DNA of 64,000 nucleotides from positions 1 through 64,000 of the forward strand of contig CAAGGR010000115.1 in NCBI GenBank assembly GCA_900769445.1. The letters run 5' to 3'. The notes beneath the pieces are model-generated. The model was not told where the DNA came from. It made no database searches and saw nothing but the letters and a program-made list of their open reading frames with translations. The DNA comes from an uncultured Alistipes sp. Its GTDB lineage: Bacteria; Bacteroidota; Bacteroidia; Bacteroidales; Rikenellaceae. Positions within the stretch are counted from its first letter, which is position 1. The number at the start of each line of letters is the position of its first letter. This document shows positions 52,332 to 60,230 of the stretch, piece after piece. A program made the translations under genes and the position numbers.

Positions 52332-53183
52332 ATGATTATAAAAGGTAAAGATTTATCATCATCAATCAAGGAGGCTCTTAAGGTGCGTGTTGGTGTGCTT
52401 GGCGAGCAGTATGGTCGCACACCTAATCTTACTGTAATCCTTGTTGGCGATGACCCAGGTAGCGTGTCATATGTTACTGGTAAGGCTAAGGCGGCCACAG
52501 AGGTAGGTATTCGCAATACTACAATACGTCGTGAGGCTACAATCTCTGAGCAGGAGTTGTTGTCGCTTGTAGATGAGCTAAACCATGATGACGATGTAGA
52601 TGGTATCCTTGTGCAGTTGCCATTGCCCAAGCATATCGACGAGAATAAGGTAATTATGGCAATCTCGCCAGAGAAGGATGTGGATGCCTTCCATCCGATA
52701 AACGTGGCTAAGTTGTGGCTTAAGCAGCCATGTATGCTTCCATGTACCCCTAAGGGTATTATCAAGTTGCTCCACTTTGCTGGTGTAGATATTGCAGGTA
52801 AGGAGGCTGTCGTTGTTGGTCGTAGCAATATCGTAGGTCAGCCTGTGGCGAAGCTTCTATTGGATGCCAATGCTACAGTTACTATGGCGCACTCCAAGAC
52901 CAAGAATCTCGCAGAGGTAACACGTCGCGCAGATATACTTGTGGTGGCAGTGGGTCGCGAGCGTTTTGTAACTGCAGATATGATTAAGCCGGGTGCTGTG
53001 GTTATCGATGTGGGTGTCAACCGCGACACTCGCAATGGCAAGCTATGTGGCGATGTCGATTTCGAGGAGGCGCAGAATGTTGCAGCAGCCATCACACCTG
53101 TTCCTGGAGGTGTAGGCCCTATGACTATCACCTGCCTTATGGAGAACACTGTGGAGGCATATATAAACAGAATGAGTAAATAA
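52332..53183 (+). CDS. folD: Methylene-THF dehydrogenase / methenyl-THF cyclohydrolase
   Basis: Interconverts 5,10-methylene-, 5,10-methenyl- and 10-formyl-THF with NADP. The 283-residue protein includes VSYVTGKAKAATEVGI (with active-site Lys), GILVQLPLPKHIDE, PEKDVDAFHP, VVGRSNIVGQPVAKLLL and VPGGVGPMTITCLMENTVEA. Its place inside the purine cluster supplies 10-formyl-THF to PurN and PurH; methenyl-THF from FtcD can enter here too. Confidence 0.96.
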   Translation: MIIKGKDLSSSIKEALKVRVGVLGEQYGRTPNLTVILVGDDPGSVSYVTGKAKAATEVGIRNTTIRREATISEQELLSLVDELNHDDDVDGILVQLPLPKHIDENKVIMAISPEKDVDAFHPINVAKLWLKQPCMLPCTPKGIIKLLHFAGVDIAGKEAVVVGRSNIVGQPVAKLLLDANATVTMAHSKTKNLAEVTRRADILVVAVGRERFVTADMIKPGAVVIDVGVNRDTRNGKLCGDVDFEEAQNVAAAITPVPGGVGPMTITCLMENTVEAYINRMSK

Positions 53184-53207
53184 CTATCTAACCTAAAATA
53201 TTGAGTT

Positions 53208-54503
53208 ATGATTGAGAGATATAGCAGGGAGATTATGCGTAAGGTATGGACAGAGCAGAATAAGTTTGATGCCTACCTACGTGTTGAGATTTTGGCTTCT
53301 GAGGCGTGGAGTCAGCTTGGCGTAGTGCCTAAGGAGGATGTCGAGAAGTTGTGGAAGAATGCAAAGTTTGACATCAACCGCATCTATGAGATTGAGCAGC
53401 AGACACGTCACGATATCGTTGCCTTCACTCGCGCTGTGAGCGAGACATTGGGCGAGGAGCGTAAGTGGGTACACTACGGTCTTACAAGTACCGACGTTGT
53501 AGATACTGCTAATGGTTACCTTCTCAAGCAGGCAAACACTATCCTTTTGGAGGATCTTGAGCAGATGTTGGAGGTGTTGCGTAAGCGCGCTATCGAGTTT
53601 AAGAATACGCCATGTATTGGTCGTACACACGGTATCCACGCAGATATCACAAGCTTTGGTCTAAAGTGGGCTTTGTGGTATGAGGAGATGAAGCGCAACC
53701 TTAACCGCTTTATCACAGCGGCACGAGGTGTAGAGGTTGGTAAGATCTCTGGTGCTGTGGGTAACTTCGCAAATATCCCTCCATTTATCCAGGACTATGT
53801 ATGCGAGAAGCTTGGTACTGAGAGTGCAAATATCTCTACACAGGTTATCCAGCGTGATCGCCACGCCTACTATATGGCAACTCTTGCAGTCATCGCATCG
53901 AGCATCGAGCAGATGGCAATGGAGATTCGTAACCTTCAGCGTACTGAGGTACACGAGGTTGAGGAGTCATTTGGTAAGGGTCAGAAGGGCTCTTCAGCTA
54001 TGCCTCACAAGCGTAACCCAATCTCATCAGAGAATATGTGTGGCTGTGCGCGTGTGATGCGTGGTTATATGGCAGCATTCTACGAGAATGTGGCACTATG
54101 GCACGAGCGCGATATCTCTCACTCAGCTACCGAGCGTATCATCCTCCCAGATGCGACAATGCTTCTCGACTATATGCTTAACCGTTTCCGTGGTATCCTC
54201 GAGAATCTCGTAGTATTCAAGGATGTGATGATGGATAATATCTACCGTACACGTAAGGTTATCTTCGCGCAGCGTGTTATGAATGCCCTTATCGAGCGTG
54301 GTTTCTCTCGTGAGAAGGCATACGACACCGTTCAGCCTATCGCTATGCGCGCCATGAGCGAGTGTGCTGACTACCAAGAGCTTCTTGCTGAGAGCCCAGA
54401 GGTTATGGCAGTTCTCACCCGTGCCGAGCTTGACGAGTGTTTCACACTTGAGTATTATCTTAAGAATGTAGATTTCATCTTTGATCGCGTAGGTATCGAG
54501 TAA
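53208..54503 (+). CDS. purB: Adenylosuccinate lyase
   Basis: Cleaves SAICAR to AICAR and adenylosuccinate to AMP. The 431-residue member of the fumarase/aspartase superfamily has HYGLTSTDVVDTA, IGRTHGIHADITSFGLKWA (active-site His), GAVGNFANIPPF and the signature loop GSSAMPHKRNPISSENMCG. Last gene of the operon. Its TAA stop codon is followed directly by a repeated left arm and then a full hairpin repeat, which likely ends the transcript. Confidence 0.97.
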   Translation: MIERYSREIMRKVWTEQNKFDAYLRVEILASEAWSQLGVVPKEDVEKLWKNAKFDINRIYEIEQQTRHDIVAFTRAVSETLGEERKWVHYGLTSTDVVDTANGYLLKQANTILLEDLEQMLEVLRKRAIEFKNTPCIGRTHGIHADITSFGLKWALWYEEMKRNLNRFITAARGVEVGKISGAVGNFANIPPFIQDYVCEKLGTESANISTQVIQRDRHAYYMATLAVIASSIEQMAMEIRNLQRTEVHEVEESFGKGQKGSSAMPHKRNPISSENMCGCARVMRGYMAAFYENVALWHERDISHSATERIILPDATMLLDYMLNRFRGILENLVVFKDVMMDNIYRTRKVIFAQRVMNALIERGFSREKAYDTVQPIAMRAMSECADYQELLAESPEVMAVLTRAELDECFTLEYYLKNVDFIFDRVGIE

Positions 54504-54512
54504 TTTCTTGTG

Positions 54513-54642
54513 AATTTCTTGTGATAAGGGGCACATCTGCTGCCGCTAACAAAAATAGCCACCAATGGGACGTACGTTCAAGTACTACCCATCGGTGGCT
54601 TTTTTGCCGAGCGTTGCATCTGACCCCTTCTGACAAGAAATT
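54513..54642 (+). repeat. Modular hairpin repeat, copy D (after purB)
   Basis: Left arm AATTTCTTGTGATAAGGGG (a partial extra copy of the arm, TAATTTCTTGTG, at 54501-54512 includes the purB stop codon) and right arm CCCCTTCTGACAAGAAATT. The inner hairpin AGCCACCAATGGG with CCCATCGGTGGCT is followed by TTTTT, so it is the likely terminator of the purine operon. The loop CGTACGTTCAAGTACTA resembles that of copies A and F. Confidence 0.75.
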
Positions 54643-54706
54643 GGGTTGTGCAACCCGGAGGGTCTGTGTCTGTTTCGCTTGTGCCAAGCGACAGCTACGC
54701 TGAAAG
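54643..54706 (+). repeat. Repeat-associated distal module, second copy
   Basis: GGGTTG-TG-CAACCC at 54643-54656 replaces the GGTCG-TG-CGACC of the first copy (341-352): two positions change together so that pairing is retained. The following 43 bases (54664-54706) differ from 362-404 at one position. Confidence 0.65.
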
Positions 54707-54738
54707 GGCAGAAAGGGGTGTAAAGGGGCAGAAAGGGG
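54706..54738 (+). other. Candidate G-quadruplex motif
   Basis: GGG at 54706-54708 and GGGG at 54715-54718, 54725-54728 and 54735-54738, with three 6-nt loops (CAGAAA, TGTAAA, CAGAAA). Regular spacing of 10 nt suggests expansion of a short repeat unit. It lies at the same relative place after the repeat module as the C-rich tract at 471-506. Confidence 0.55.
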
Positions 54739-54894
54739 AGTGTAGGTTGCTTATCCCCTTTGGTCCGCTTTAGGACTCTTTGGCCCTTTGGAATTAGTCG
54801 CAGAAAACTACCCCTTTACTTGCATAACGGGCAAAAGCGGGGGCAGTTTTCACTTTTCAGTTTCATTTGGGCGGTGCGGGCGAGAAGAGTCTCT

Positions 54895-55294
54895 GTTCGC
54901 GTTCATTCGTTCATTTTCCCTATGTAAATGAATGAATGAACACTCATCTCTCTTGTGTGGGTTATCAGTGAAGGGTCGTAACTATCCATCTATTACAAGA
55001 GCGTTATCTCTCTTGTATGGGTATAGTGATAACCGTATAGATAAATGCGGTTACACTTACCTACATTATCACTGATATTATAGTATATATATGTTATATA
55101 TTATTCTCAGTATCTATATATCTGGTAAAGGTGTGTTTCTTACCACACTGAGGACAAGTATATCTCGTACTGAGTCCTCTATACTTCTCAAGGGTATATC
55201 TATATGTATTCATTGATATATATATTATTTGATACTCTCTCTGTTCTGTTCATTCGTTCATTTACATAGGGAAAATGAACGAATGAACGCGAAC
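54895..55294. mobile_element. 400-bp noncoding element with 47-bp terminal inverted repeats
   Basis: The 47 bases at 54895-54941 (beginning GTTCGCGTTCATTCGTTCAT) are complementary to those at 55248-55294 except for one position. The 306 bases between them are AT-rich, have no reading frame of note, and contain nested pairs such as GTGTG/CACAC and GAGGAC/GTCCTC around 55130-55180. A near-duplicate of ATCTCTCTTGT.TGGGT occurs at 54946 and 55009. I see no flanking target-site duplication. A MITE or another structured DNA/RNA element are both possible. Confidence 0.6.
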
Positions 55295-55415
55295 ACTACT
55301 AATTCGCTTTAGTTAGTTTAGTGTTTTGCTTGATACCATCTCCCTAATAACCCTTAATTCCCTTAAAAACTTTTCACTTTTTACCTTTTACCTTTCACTT
55401 TTCAGTTTACAATCA

Positions 55416-55450
55416 GAGGGGCGCGCGGTAAGCAACCCGCGCATCCCCTC
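55416..55450. repeat. GC-rich hairpin
   Basis: GAGGGG-C-GCGCGG pairs with CCGCGC-AT-CCCCTC. No T-run follows. A smaller palindrome, TTCGAG-CGCA-CTCGAA, lies right after it. The stretch 55295-55527 otherwise has no gene that I can support. Confidence 0.55.
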
Positions 55451-55527
55451 CGCATTCGAGCGCACTCGAACTAACTTTATACTTAACTATGCAATGGGTA
55501 AAAGGTTTGTTCTGTAAATTCTCTTGG

Positions 55528-56103
55528 TTAATCACCAATAACCACCGTCTCGTCGATCTCTATGCCCCAGTCGAAGAGGTCGGCTGCGCACTGCATCTGC
55601 ATATCGGCGAGTGTCGCTTGTGATGCGTCGTTGCCCACGACAGCATCAAAGAATGCAAGGGTAGAGGGGTAGTACTGCTTAACCTTGCGTGAGAAGCACT
55701 CATAGAAGGCGCGCTGTGCCTGATGATTAAGTCCCGAAGGTAGGATGCCCTCCTCTACAAGCATAGGATAAGGGTATATATTGCGCATATTATGAGGGTT
55801 TGCCTTTAGCTCCTCCACAATGGTAGATACCACATAAACCTCGATGGTGTCGCCCTTGCCTGGAAGTTCGACAAATGTTGTGTAGACAGGGTAGTCAATC
55901 TCGATAGCCTCTACAACATCGCCACTAAAGTTGTTGAACTCCACTTCGGCGAGGTTATCCAAGTAGACCATATCGCGGTAGGCTCGCAACTCGCGACGTA
56001 GCTCCTCGCGCTCTCTGTCGTTCCATCGTCTCTGCTGGCTACAACCCACAATTGAGGTTGCTACGGCAACCATAGTCATAAAAAGTAAAATCTTTTTCAT
56101 CAT
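55528..56103 (-). CDS. Small lipoprotein of unknown function
   Basis: A 191-residue protein from the ATG at 56103; the frame extends 15 codons into the upstream gene, which is not a credible start. Signal with lipobox near SIVGC-SQQ (Cys about residue 21), then an Arg/Glu-rich stretch NDREREELRRELRAYRDM, probably helical, followed by a mixed domain. I do not recognise a family. It starts one base after the ion channel's stop codon and is co-transcribed. Confidence 0.75.
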   Translation of the reverse strand: MMKKILLFMTMVAVATSIVGCSQQRRWNDREREELRRELRAYRDMVYLDNLAEVEFNNFSGDVVEAIEIDYPVYTTFVELPGKGDTIEVYVVSTIVEELKANPHNMRNIYPYPMLVEEGILPSGLNHQAQRAFYECFSRKVKQYYPSTLAFFDAVVGNDASQATLADMQMQCAADLFDWGIEIDETVVIGD

Positions 56104-56104
56104 C

Positions 56105-56791
56105 TTAAATTTTTGGTTTGTCCTTATCATCTGCAACCATCGTGCCATGCTTCTGTCTATCGTATAGCGAGGTGACGTAGACGGTGAATACGGGAAACAT
56201 CGCCATACCTATTATTGGCAGTATCACGCATATAATCTTACCTATGGCTGTTACTGGGAAGATCTCTGCTCCTACGGTGGTCATATTCATACACGCCCAC
56301 CATAGGGCATCGCCGAAACTCTCTACGCTACTATTTACTGGTGCTTCGTACTCGTAGAAAAAGAGTGCCGAGAAGTATGTGCATATCACTACCGTAGCGA
56401 TATATGCCCATAGCAGGCGTGTGGCACGACCCTCGATAAGCCAGCGTAGCGTGAAGTATAGTGCCATTACCGCGCGAAGCATAATAACACCACTAAGGAT
56501 AACCGTACCCTTGTATCCCAAGACAATACCTGCGCGCTCTACGATAAAGTGGTAGGGTATAGATAGCACCAACATCATAAAGTTGCGGGCGAAGAAACGT
56601 ATTGGATGTTGGCTATTATACATCAACGTAAAGAAGTCGATGATAAAGATTATGCATACCACTAACATCGACCAAGAGTAGATTTTAGAGAAGTGTTCCA
56701 GTTGGTGTGAGTAGATGATCTCTACTGAGAGTGATGCGAGTAGTATGAGGCTCGCAAGTAGTGATAATATGTTGATGAATTTTAGGAACAT
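56105..56791 (-). CDS. Six-helix ion channel with unusual selectivity filter
   Basis: A 228-residue protein with six membrane segments in the voltage-gated-like ion channel layout: five before a pore loop, then the pore helix DALWWACMNMTTVGAEIFP and a last helix (IGKIICVILPIIGMAMFPVFTVYV). The pore has TTVGAE where potassium channels have TVGYG, so potassium selectivity is uncertain. The usual positive charges of a voltage-sensor S4 are few (LRAVMALYFTLRWLIEGRATR). First gene of a two-gene minus operon with a lipoprotein. Confidence 0.8.
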   Translation of the reverse strand: MFLKFINILSLLASLILLASLSVEIIYSHQLEHFSKIYSWSMLVVCIIFIIDFFTLMYNSQHPIRFFARNFMMLVLSIPYHFIVERAGIVLGYKGTVILSGVIMLRAVMALYFTLRWLIEGRATRLLWAYIATVVICTYFSALFFYEYEAPVNSSVESFGDALWWACMNMTTVGAEIFPVTAIGKIICVILPIIGMAMFPVFTVYVTSLYDRQKHGTMVADDKDKPKI

Positions 56792-56910
56792 AATCTTTTT
56801 TAGCCTGTAGGCAAATAGCGTACCATAAATAGTTGTTAGATAAAGGTTTACTTTTATCGTGAAATAGTTGTAGATTCATCTAAAAATTATTAATTTTATC
56901 CCGTAATATG

Positions 56911-56938
56911 TAGTATAGTATAGTATAGTATAGTATAG
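56911..56938. repeat. Pentanucleotide microsatellite (TAGTA)5
   Basis: Five tandem TAGTA units plus a partial unit, 43 bp upstream of the start codon of the lipoprotein at 56982, in the probable promoter region. Changes in unit number would alter spacing by 5 bp. Confidence 0.75.
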
Positions 56939-56981
56939 CGATTTTATAGTCAACTAATTACATATAATATTATTAACAAAA

Positions 56982-58577
56982 ATGAAAGCATTTACAAAAC
57001 TTTTGTTCGTTGCGTTTGTCGCGATGCTCGGATTGGCATCGTGCGACAAGCAAGAAGCGGTAGCTCCTACGATTGAGATTCAGAGCGTAGTGGTTACTGA
57101 GGATACTTTTGTCTTTACTATCAATGCAAAGGATGCATCGAAGGTTGCATACATTTGCAGTAAAGATGGGTTCGACAACTTCTCTGCGGAGAAGATTATG
57201 AGTGATGGTGTTGTTGTCAAGGATATTGACAATAGCGTTATTGTGAGGGGTCTCCAGAGCAACACTAAGTATTATATCGCCGCTGCTGCAAAGAATGATT
57301 TTGGCGTGGCGATATCGAATGTTATCTCGGTTACCACAAAGGCTGGTAGTGGTGGCAATGATAGTGGCGATAACGGTGGCAACAATGATGACAATGGCGG
57401 AAACAACGGAGGTGGCAATGATGATAATTTCGAGTTGCCTGAGATTGACGGTGTTGAGAATGTTGTAATTACTAAGACTAATGGTGGTTGTTGGTACTCT
57501 GCGGACAACTACTATGTATATTTCGTGCTTGATAACGGAGATCGTATCCAGTTGGATTTCTATACTTTGATTGATACTATGTGCCAGTATTTCCCATATG
57601 GAAGGTACACGCTTAATTCTAATAAGGCGGCATATACTTTCTGTAATGAAGGATCATGTTATCTCCCATTTGGCTGGCCTAAGGATGAGAAGGGTAATGA
57701 TACATTTGGATATGCATTTACTGAAGGCTATGTTACAGTAGATGTTGTTGGTGGCTACTATGCTATCTATATGATGCTTACATATGATGCTGATGGCGTT
57801 GAGAAGACTATCCAGGGCTACTATAATGGAATCATGTCTAATGCATCTGTACCTGCTGGTGATAATACTGGATCTGATAAGCTTATCGAGGTGCTTGAGG
57901 TTGGCTCTACATCGTTCAAGTTTAGAATCAATGCTGAGCCAGATCAGTATTGGCGTTGCTCGGTTGTAGATAAGCGCGTCTACGATCCGTCTAACCCAGG
58001 TGCTTGGGTTGTAACTAGTGGCTTTATGCTTGGTGGTACACTTACATTCGATTGGGTAAATGAGGAGTACTGTGAGTATGTGCCAGGCCTTAAAATGAGC
58101 GTAACATCTTCTACCGATTACCTTATCATTGCAGCCTTGATGGACTACAGCGAGGGTAAGGAGAATAGTTTGCTTGGTGGTGTAGAGATCGTAGAGATTC
58201 GCACAAAAGCTGAGACTGTAGGTACTGGTCGTGTAGATGTTACTATGAAGCAAATCAATGTTAACGATGTAGTCTTCGACTGCGTATTTGGCGATAATGT
58301 GTGGAGTTGCTATGTTGCAATGTTGGAGACTGCAAATGTCGAGGAGGTAAGGGCTGGTGCTTATATTAAGTGGGGCTATACTTCATATGAGGAGTGTATG
58401 TTGTCTCTTGTTCCAGACCTTAGCCCAGAGTTCAAGCGTCAGTTTATGTCGAGCCAGTACGACTACAAGTGGGATTACTTGGACTATGGTACTTCATACA
58501 CTATGTGTATCAAGGTTATTGATAACAATGGCGGTGCTACATATCAGGAGTATGGTCCATTCACAACAAATCGTTAA
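56982..58577 (+). CDS. Surface-type lipoprotein with Fn3-like N-terminal domain
   Basis: A 531-residue protein with a lipobox LASC-DK (Cys about residue 21). Residues 28-120 resemble a fibronectin-type beta domain (FVFTINAKDASKVAYICS, RGLQSNTKYYIAAAAKNDFG). A Gly/Asn/Asp-rich flexible linker follows at about 121-148, then a beta-rich domain (GVENVVITKTNGGCWYSADNYYVYFVL...FPYGRYTL). A second Fn3-like stretch is at about 300-400, and another near the C-terminus (VTMKQINVNDVVFDCVF...TSYTMCIKVIDNNG). It is probably exposed on the cell surface, since acidic residues follow soon after the Cys. No function is assigned. The (TAGTA)5 tract lies upstream. Confidence 0.82.
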   Translation: MKAFTKLLFVAFVAMLGLASCDKQEAVAPTIEIQSVVVTEDTFVFTINAKDASKVAYICSKDGFDNFSAEKIMSDGVVVKDIDNSVIVRGLQSNTKYYIAAAAKNDFGVAISNVISVTTKAGSGGNDSGDNGGNNDDNGGNNGGGNDDNFELPEIDGVENVVITKTNGGCWYSADNYYVYFVLDNGDRIQLDFYTLIDTMCQYFPYGRYTLNSNKAAYTFCNEGSCYLPFGWPKDEKGNDTFGYAFTEGYVTVDVVGGYYAIYMMLTYDADGVEKTIQGYYNGIMSNASVPAGDNTGSDKLIEVLEVGSTSFKFRINAEPDQYWRCSVVDKRVYDPSNPGAWVVTSGFMLGGTLTFDWVNEEYCEYVPGLKMSVTSSTDYLIIAALMDYSEGKENSLLGGVEIVEIRTKAETVGTGRVDVTMKQINVNDVVFDCVFGDNVWSCYVAMLETANVEEVRAGAYIKWGYTSYEECMLSLVPDLSPEFKRQFMSSQYDYKWDYLDYGTSYTMCIKVIDNNGGATYQEYGPFTTNR

Positions 58578-58600
58578 TTACATAAAACTAAACTATAACA

Positions 58601-59929
58601 ATGAAACGTATTTTTTCTATCGCATTGGTAGCATTGGTAGCGCTCTTTACTGCTTGTGATAATAGCGATGAGGCTGGCAACGGTGGCGCAAATTTTAAAC
58701 TAACATCTTCAAATCAGTTTGAGGTAGATGCGAATGGCGGCTCTAAGGTAATCACATACTCTATCAAGAATCCTATTTCGGGAGCATCTGTAGAGACCGT
58801 GGTTAAGTCTGGTGAGGAGGCTGTTAAGTCTTGTGCGAAGGTTGCTGAGGGCGTCATCCTCGTGGAGTTTGAGGCAAACACAACATCTGCAACTCGTATT
58901 ATCATCATCGAGGCTTCATACGGTAACGAGTCGTTCGACGTTGTATTCTCGCAGAAGTCTGGTGGCTCAATTAGTGGTAAGTTCGATGTAGAGTTCGAGG
59001 GTACTTATCTTAATGGTTACTACTATGGCGAGGAGTATGGCGAGGGTGCAGATCTCTATTTGCTACATATCTCTGACAAGCCTATGAACAATGCTAGTCA
59101 GTTGTATGCCAATGCAACATATTACCGTGTATATGCAAATGCTCCATTAGGCAATGCTGCTGTACTCCCTAATGGTACATATACTTTCTCAGAGACTGAT
59201 ACTTTAGAAACATATGTCATCGTTGGTAAATATAGTAGCCTATATCTAACAGGAACAGATGATGCCACTACTGAAATGAAGTCTTATTCGGTAGCAAAGA
59301 TGATTGTTAGCCCTGATAAGGTAGTGCTTGAGCTAACTATTGATGGCAAGCGTCATAGAGTAACATACAATGGTAGTCTTGAGTGCTATAATGTAAACGG
59401 CGATAATGGTGGCGATAGTGGCAATAATAATAACCCAACTGGCGGTCAGGATGGTGAGGCTAAGTCAACATATACAAGTGATTATCATGTAACCTTCGAT
59501 GGCGAGCACCGTGCAAAGTGGGGCTACGAGGGCGACTACTGGAAGACTGGTTACTCGAACTACACTATCTTCCTTATGAACAAGTCTAATGACTATGTTT
59601 ATGGTGAAACTTTGCAGTTTGATCTTATTACTGATAACAAGACTCAAGATGGCGATTTCGACGGTAAGTACACTATCTCGAACACTCCAGGTAAGATGGT
59701 TATGATGGCAGGTTTTATCAACAACTACGCTCAGCTAGTAGGTAGCTGGTTGTATGAGTATGGTTCAGGTAGCGATATGGCTGGTTTTGCAAACTATGCA
59801 ATGCTTAAGAGTGGTACTGCTGAGTTTATCAATAATGGTGATGGCACTCACACAGTAAAGTTAAATGCATACGACTGCTTGGGTAACAATATCACTTGTA
59901 ACTGGACAGGTGTAATCGAGAAGGATTAA
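58601..59929 (+). CDS. BACON-domain lipoprotein with duplicated beta domain
   Basis: A 442-residue lipoprotein, lipobox FTAC-DN (Cys about residue 19). Residues of about 33-125 look like a BACON domain (FEVDANGGSKVITYSI, ending SFDVVFSQKSG), common in Bacteroidetes surface proteins. Two similar beta-rich repeats follow: FDVEFEGTYLNGYYYG...LPNGTYTF (about 127-265) and YHVTFDGEHRAKWGYEG...FDGKYTI (about 290-440), separated by a Gly/Asn/Asp linker. The second domain type is also seen in the neighbouring lipoprotein, so the pair may bind related ligands. It is 23 bp after that gene and probably in one operon. Confidence 0.82.
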   Translation: MKRIFSIALVALVALFTACDNSDEAGNGGANFKLTSSNQFEVDANGGSKVITYSIKNPISGASVETVVKSGEEAVKSCAKVAEGVILVEFEANTTSATRIIIIEASYGNESFDVVFSQKSGGSISGKFDVEFEGTYLNGYYYGEEYGEGADLYLLHISDKPMNNASQLYANATYYRVYANAPLGNAAVLPNGTYTFSETDTLETYVIVGKYSSLYLTGTDDATTEMKSYSVAKMIVSPDKVVLELTIDGKRHRVTYNGSLECYNVNGDNGGDSGNNNNPTGGQDGEAKSTYTSDYHVTFDGEHRAKWGYEGDYWKTGYSNYTIFLMNKSNDYVYGETLQFDLITDNKTQDGDFDGKYTISNTPGKMVMMAGFINNYAQLVGSWLYEYGSGSDMAGFANYAMLKSGTAEFINNGDGTHTVKLNAYDCLGNNITCNWTGVIEKD

Positions 59930-59955
59930 GCTATTCGATATCTTAGTTTATAGAG

Positions 59956-59993
59956 TTGGGGCATCCTGAAAAATTGGGATTGCCCCAATTTTG
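59956..59993 (+). terminator. Terminator of the lipoprotein operon
   Basis: TTGGGGCA (59956-59963) pairs with TGCCCCAA (59981-59988), followed by TTTTG. Confidence 0.75.
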
Positions 59994-60023
59994 TAAATAA
60001 TTAAAAAAAAAGTTGCCAAAAAG

Positions 60024-60054
60024 TTTGCAGAGACAAAAAATATCCTTATCTTTG
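60024..60054 (+). promoter_or_regulatory. Promoter of the tRNA
   Basis: TTTG (60024-60027), 19 bp, TATCTTTG (60047-60054), 19 bp before the mature tRNA 5' end. Confidence 0.75.
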
Positions 60055-60073
60055 CACTCGCTTTTAGAGCAAT

Positions 60074-60147
60074 GGCGAGATAGCTCAGCTGGTTAGAGCG
60101 CATGATTCATAATCATGAGGTCCGCGGTTCAATCCCGCGTCTCGCTA
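60074..60147 (+). tRNA. tRNA-Met (anticodon CAT)
   Basis: Complete cloverleaf: acceptor GGCGAGA with TCTCGCT, D arm with AGCTCAGCTGGTTAGAGC, anticodon stem-loop around TTCATAA, T arm GCGGTTCAATCCCGC, discriminator A. CCA is not encoded. The G1-T72 wobble replaces the mismatch of an initiator tRNA, and the anticodon stem lacks its three G-C pairs, so it is not the fMet species. An AUA-decoding tRNA-Ile with lysidine-modified CAT is not excluded. Confidence 0.93.
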
Positions 60148-60151
60148 CTAC

Positions 60152-60179
60152 AAGGGTCGGTTTTTCCGACCCTTTTTTC
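60152..60179 (+). terminator. Terminator after the tRNA
   Basis: AAGGGTCGG with CCGACCCTT around a T-rich loop, then TTTT. Confidence 0.85.
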
Positions 60180-60230
60180 GTTGCTATGTAGTGGCTATAG
60201 ATGTTTGCTAACGGTATATATAATACAACA

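Noticed and set aside
54895..55294. Insertion sequence
   Set aside because: No transposase frame of any length between the inverted repeats and no target duplication seen; kept as a noncoding element only.
60074..60147. Initiator tRNA-fMet
   Set aside because: The three G-C pairs of the initiator anticodon stem and the 1-72 mismatch are absent; the stem is AT-rich and the acceptor starts with a G-T wobble.
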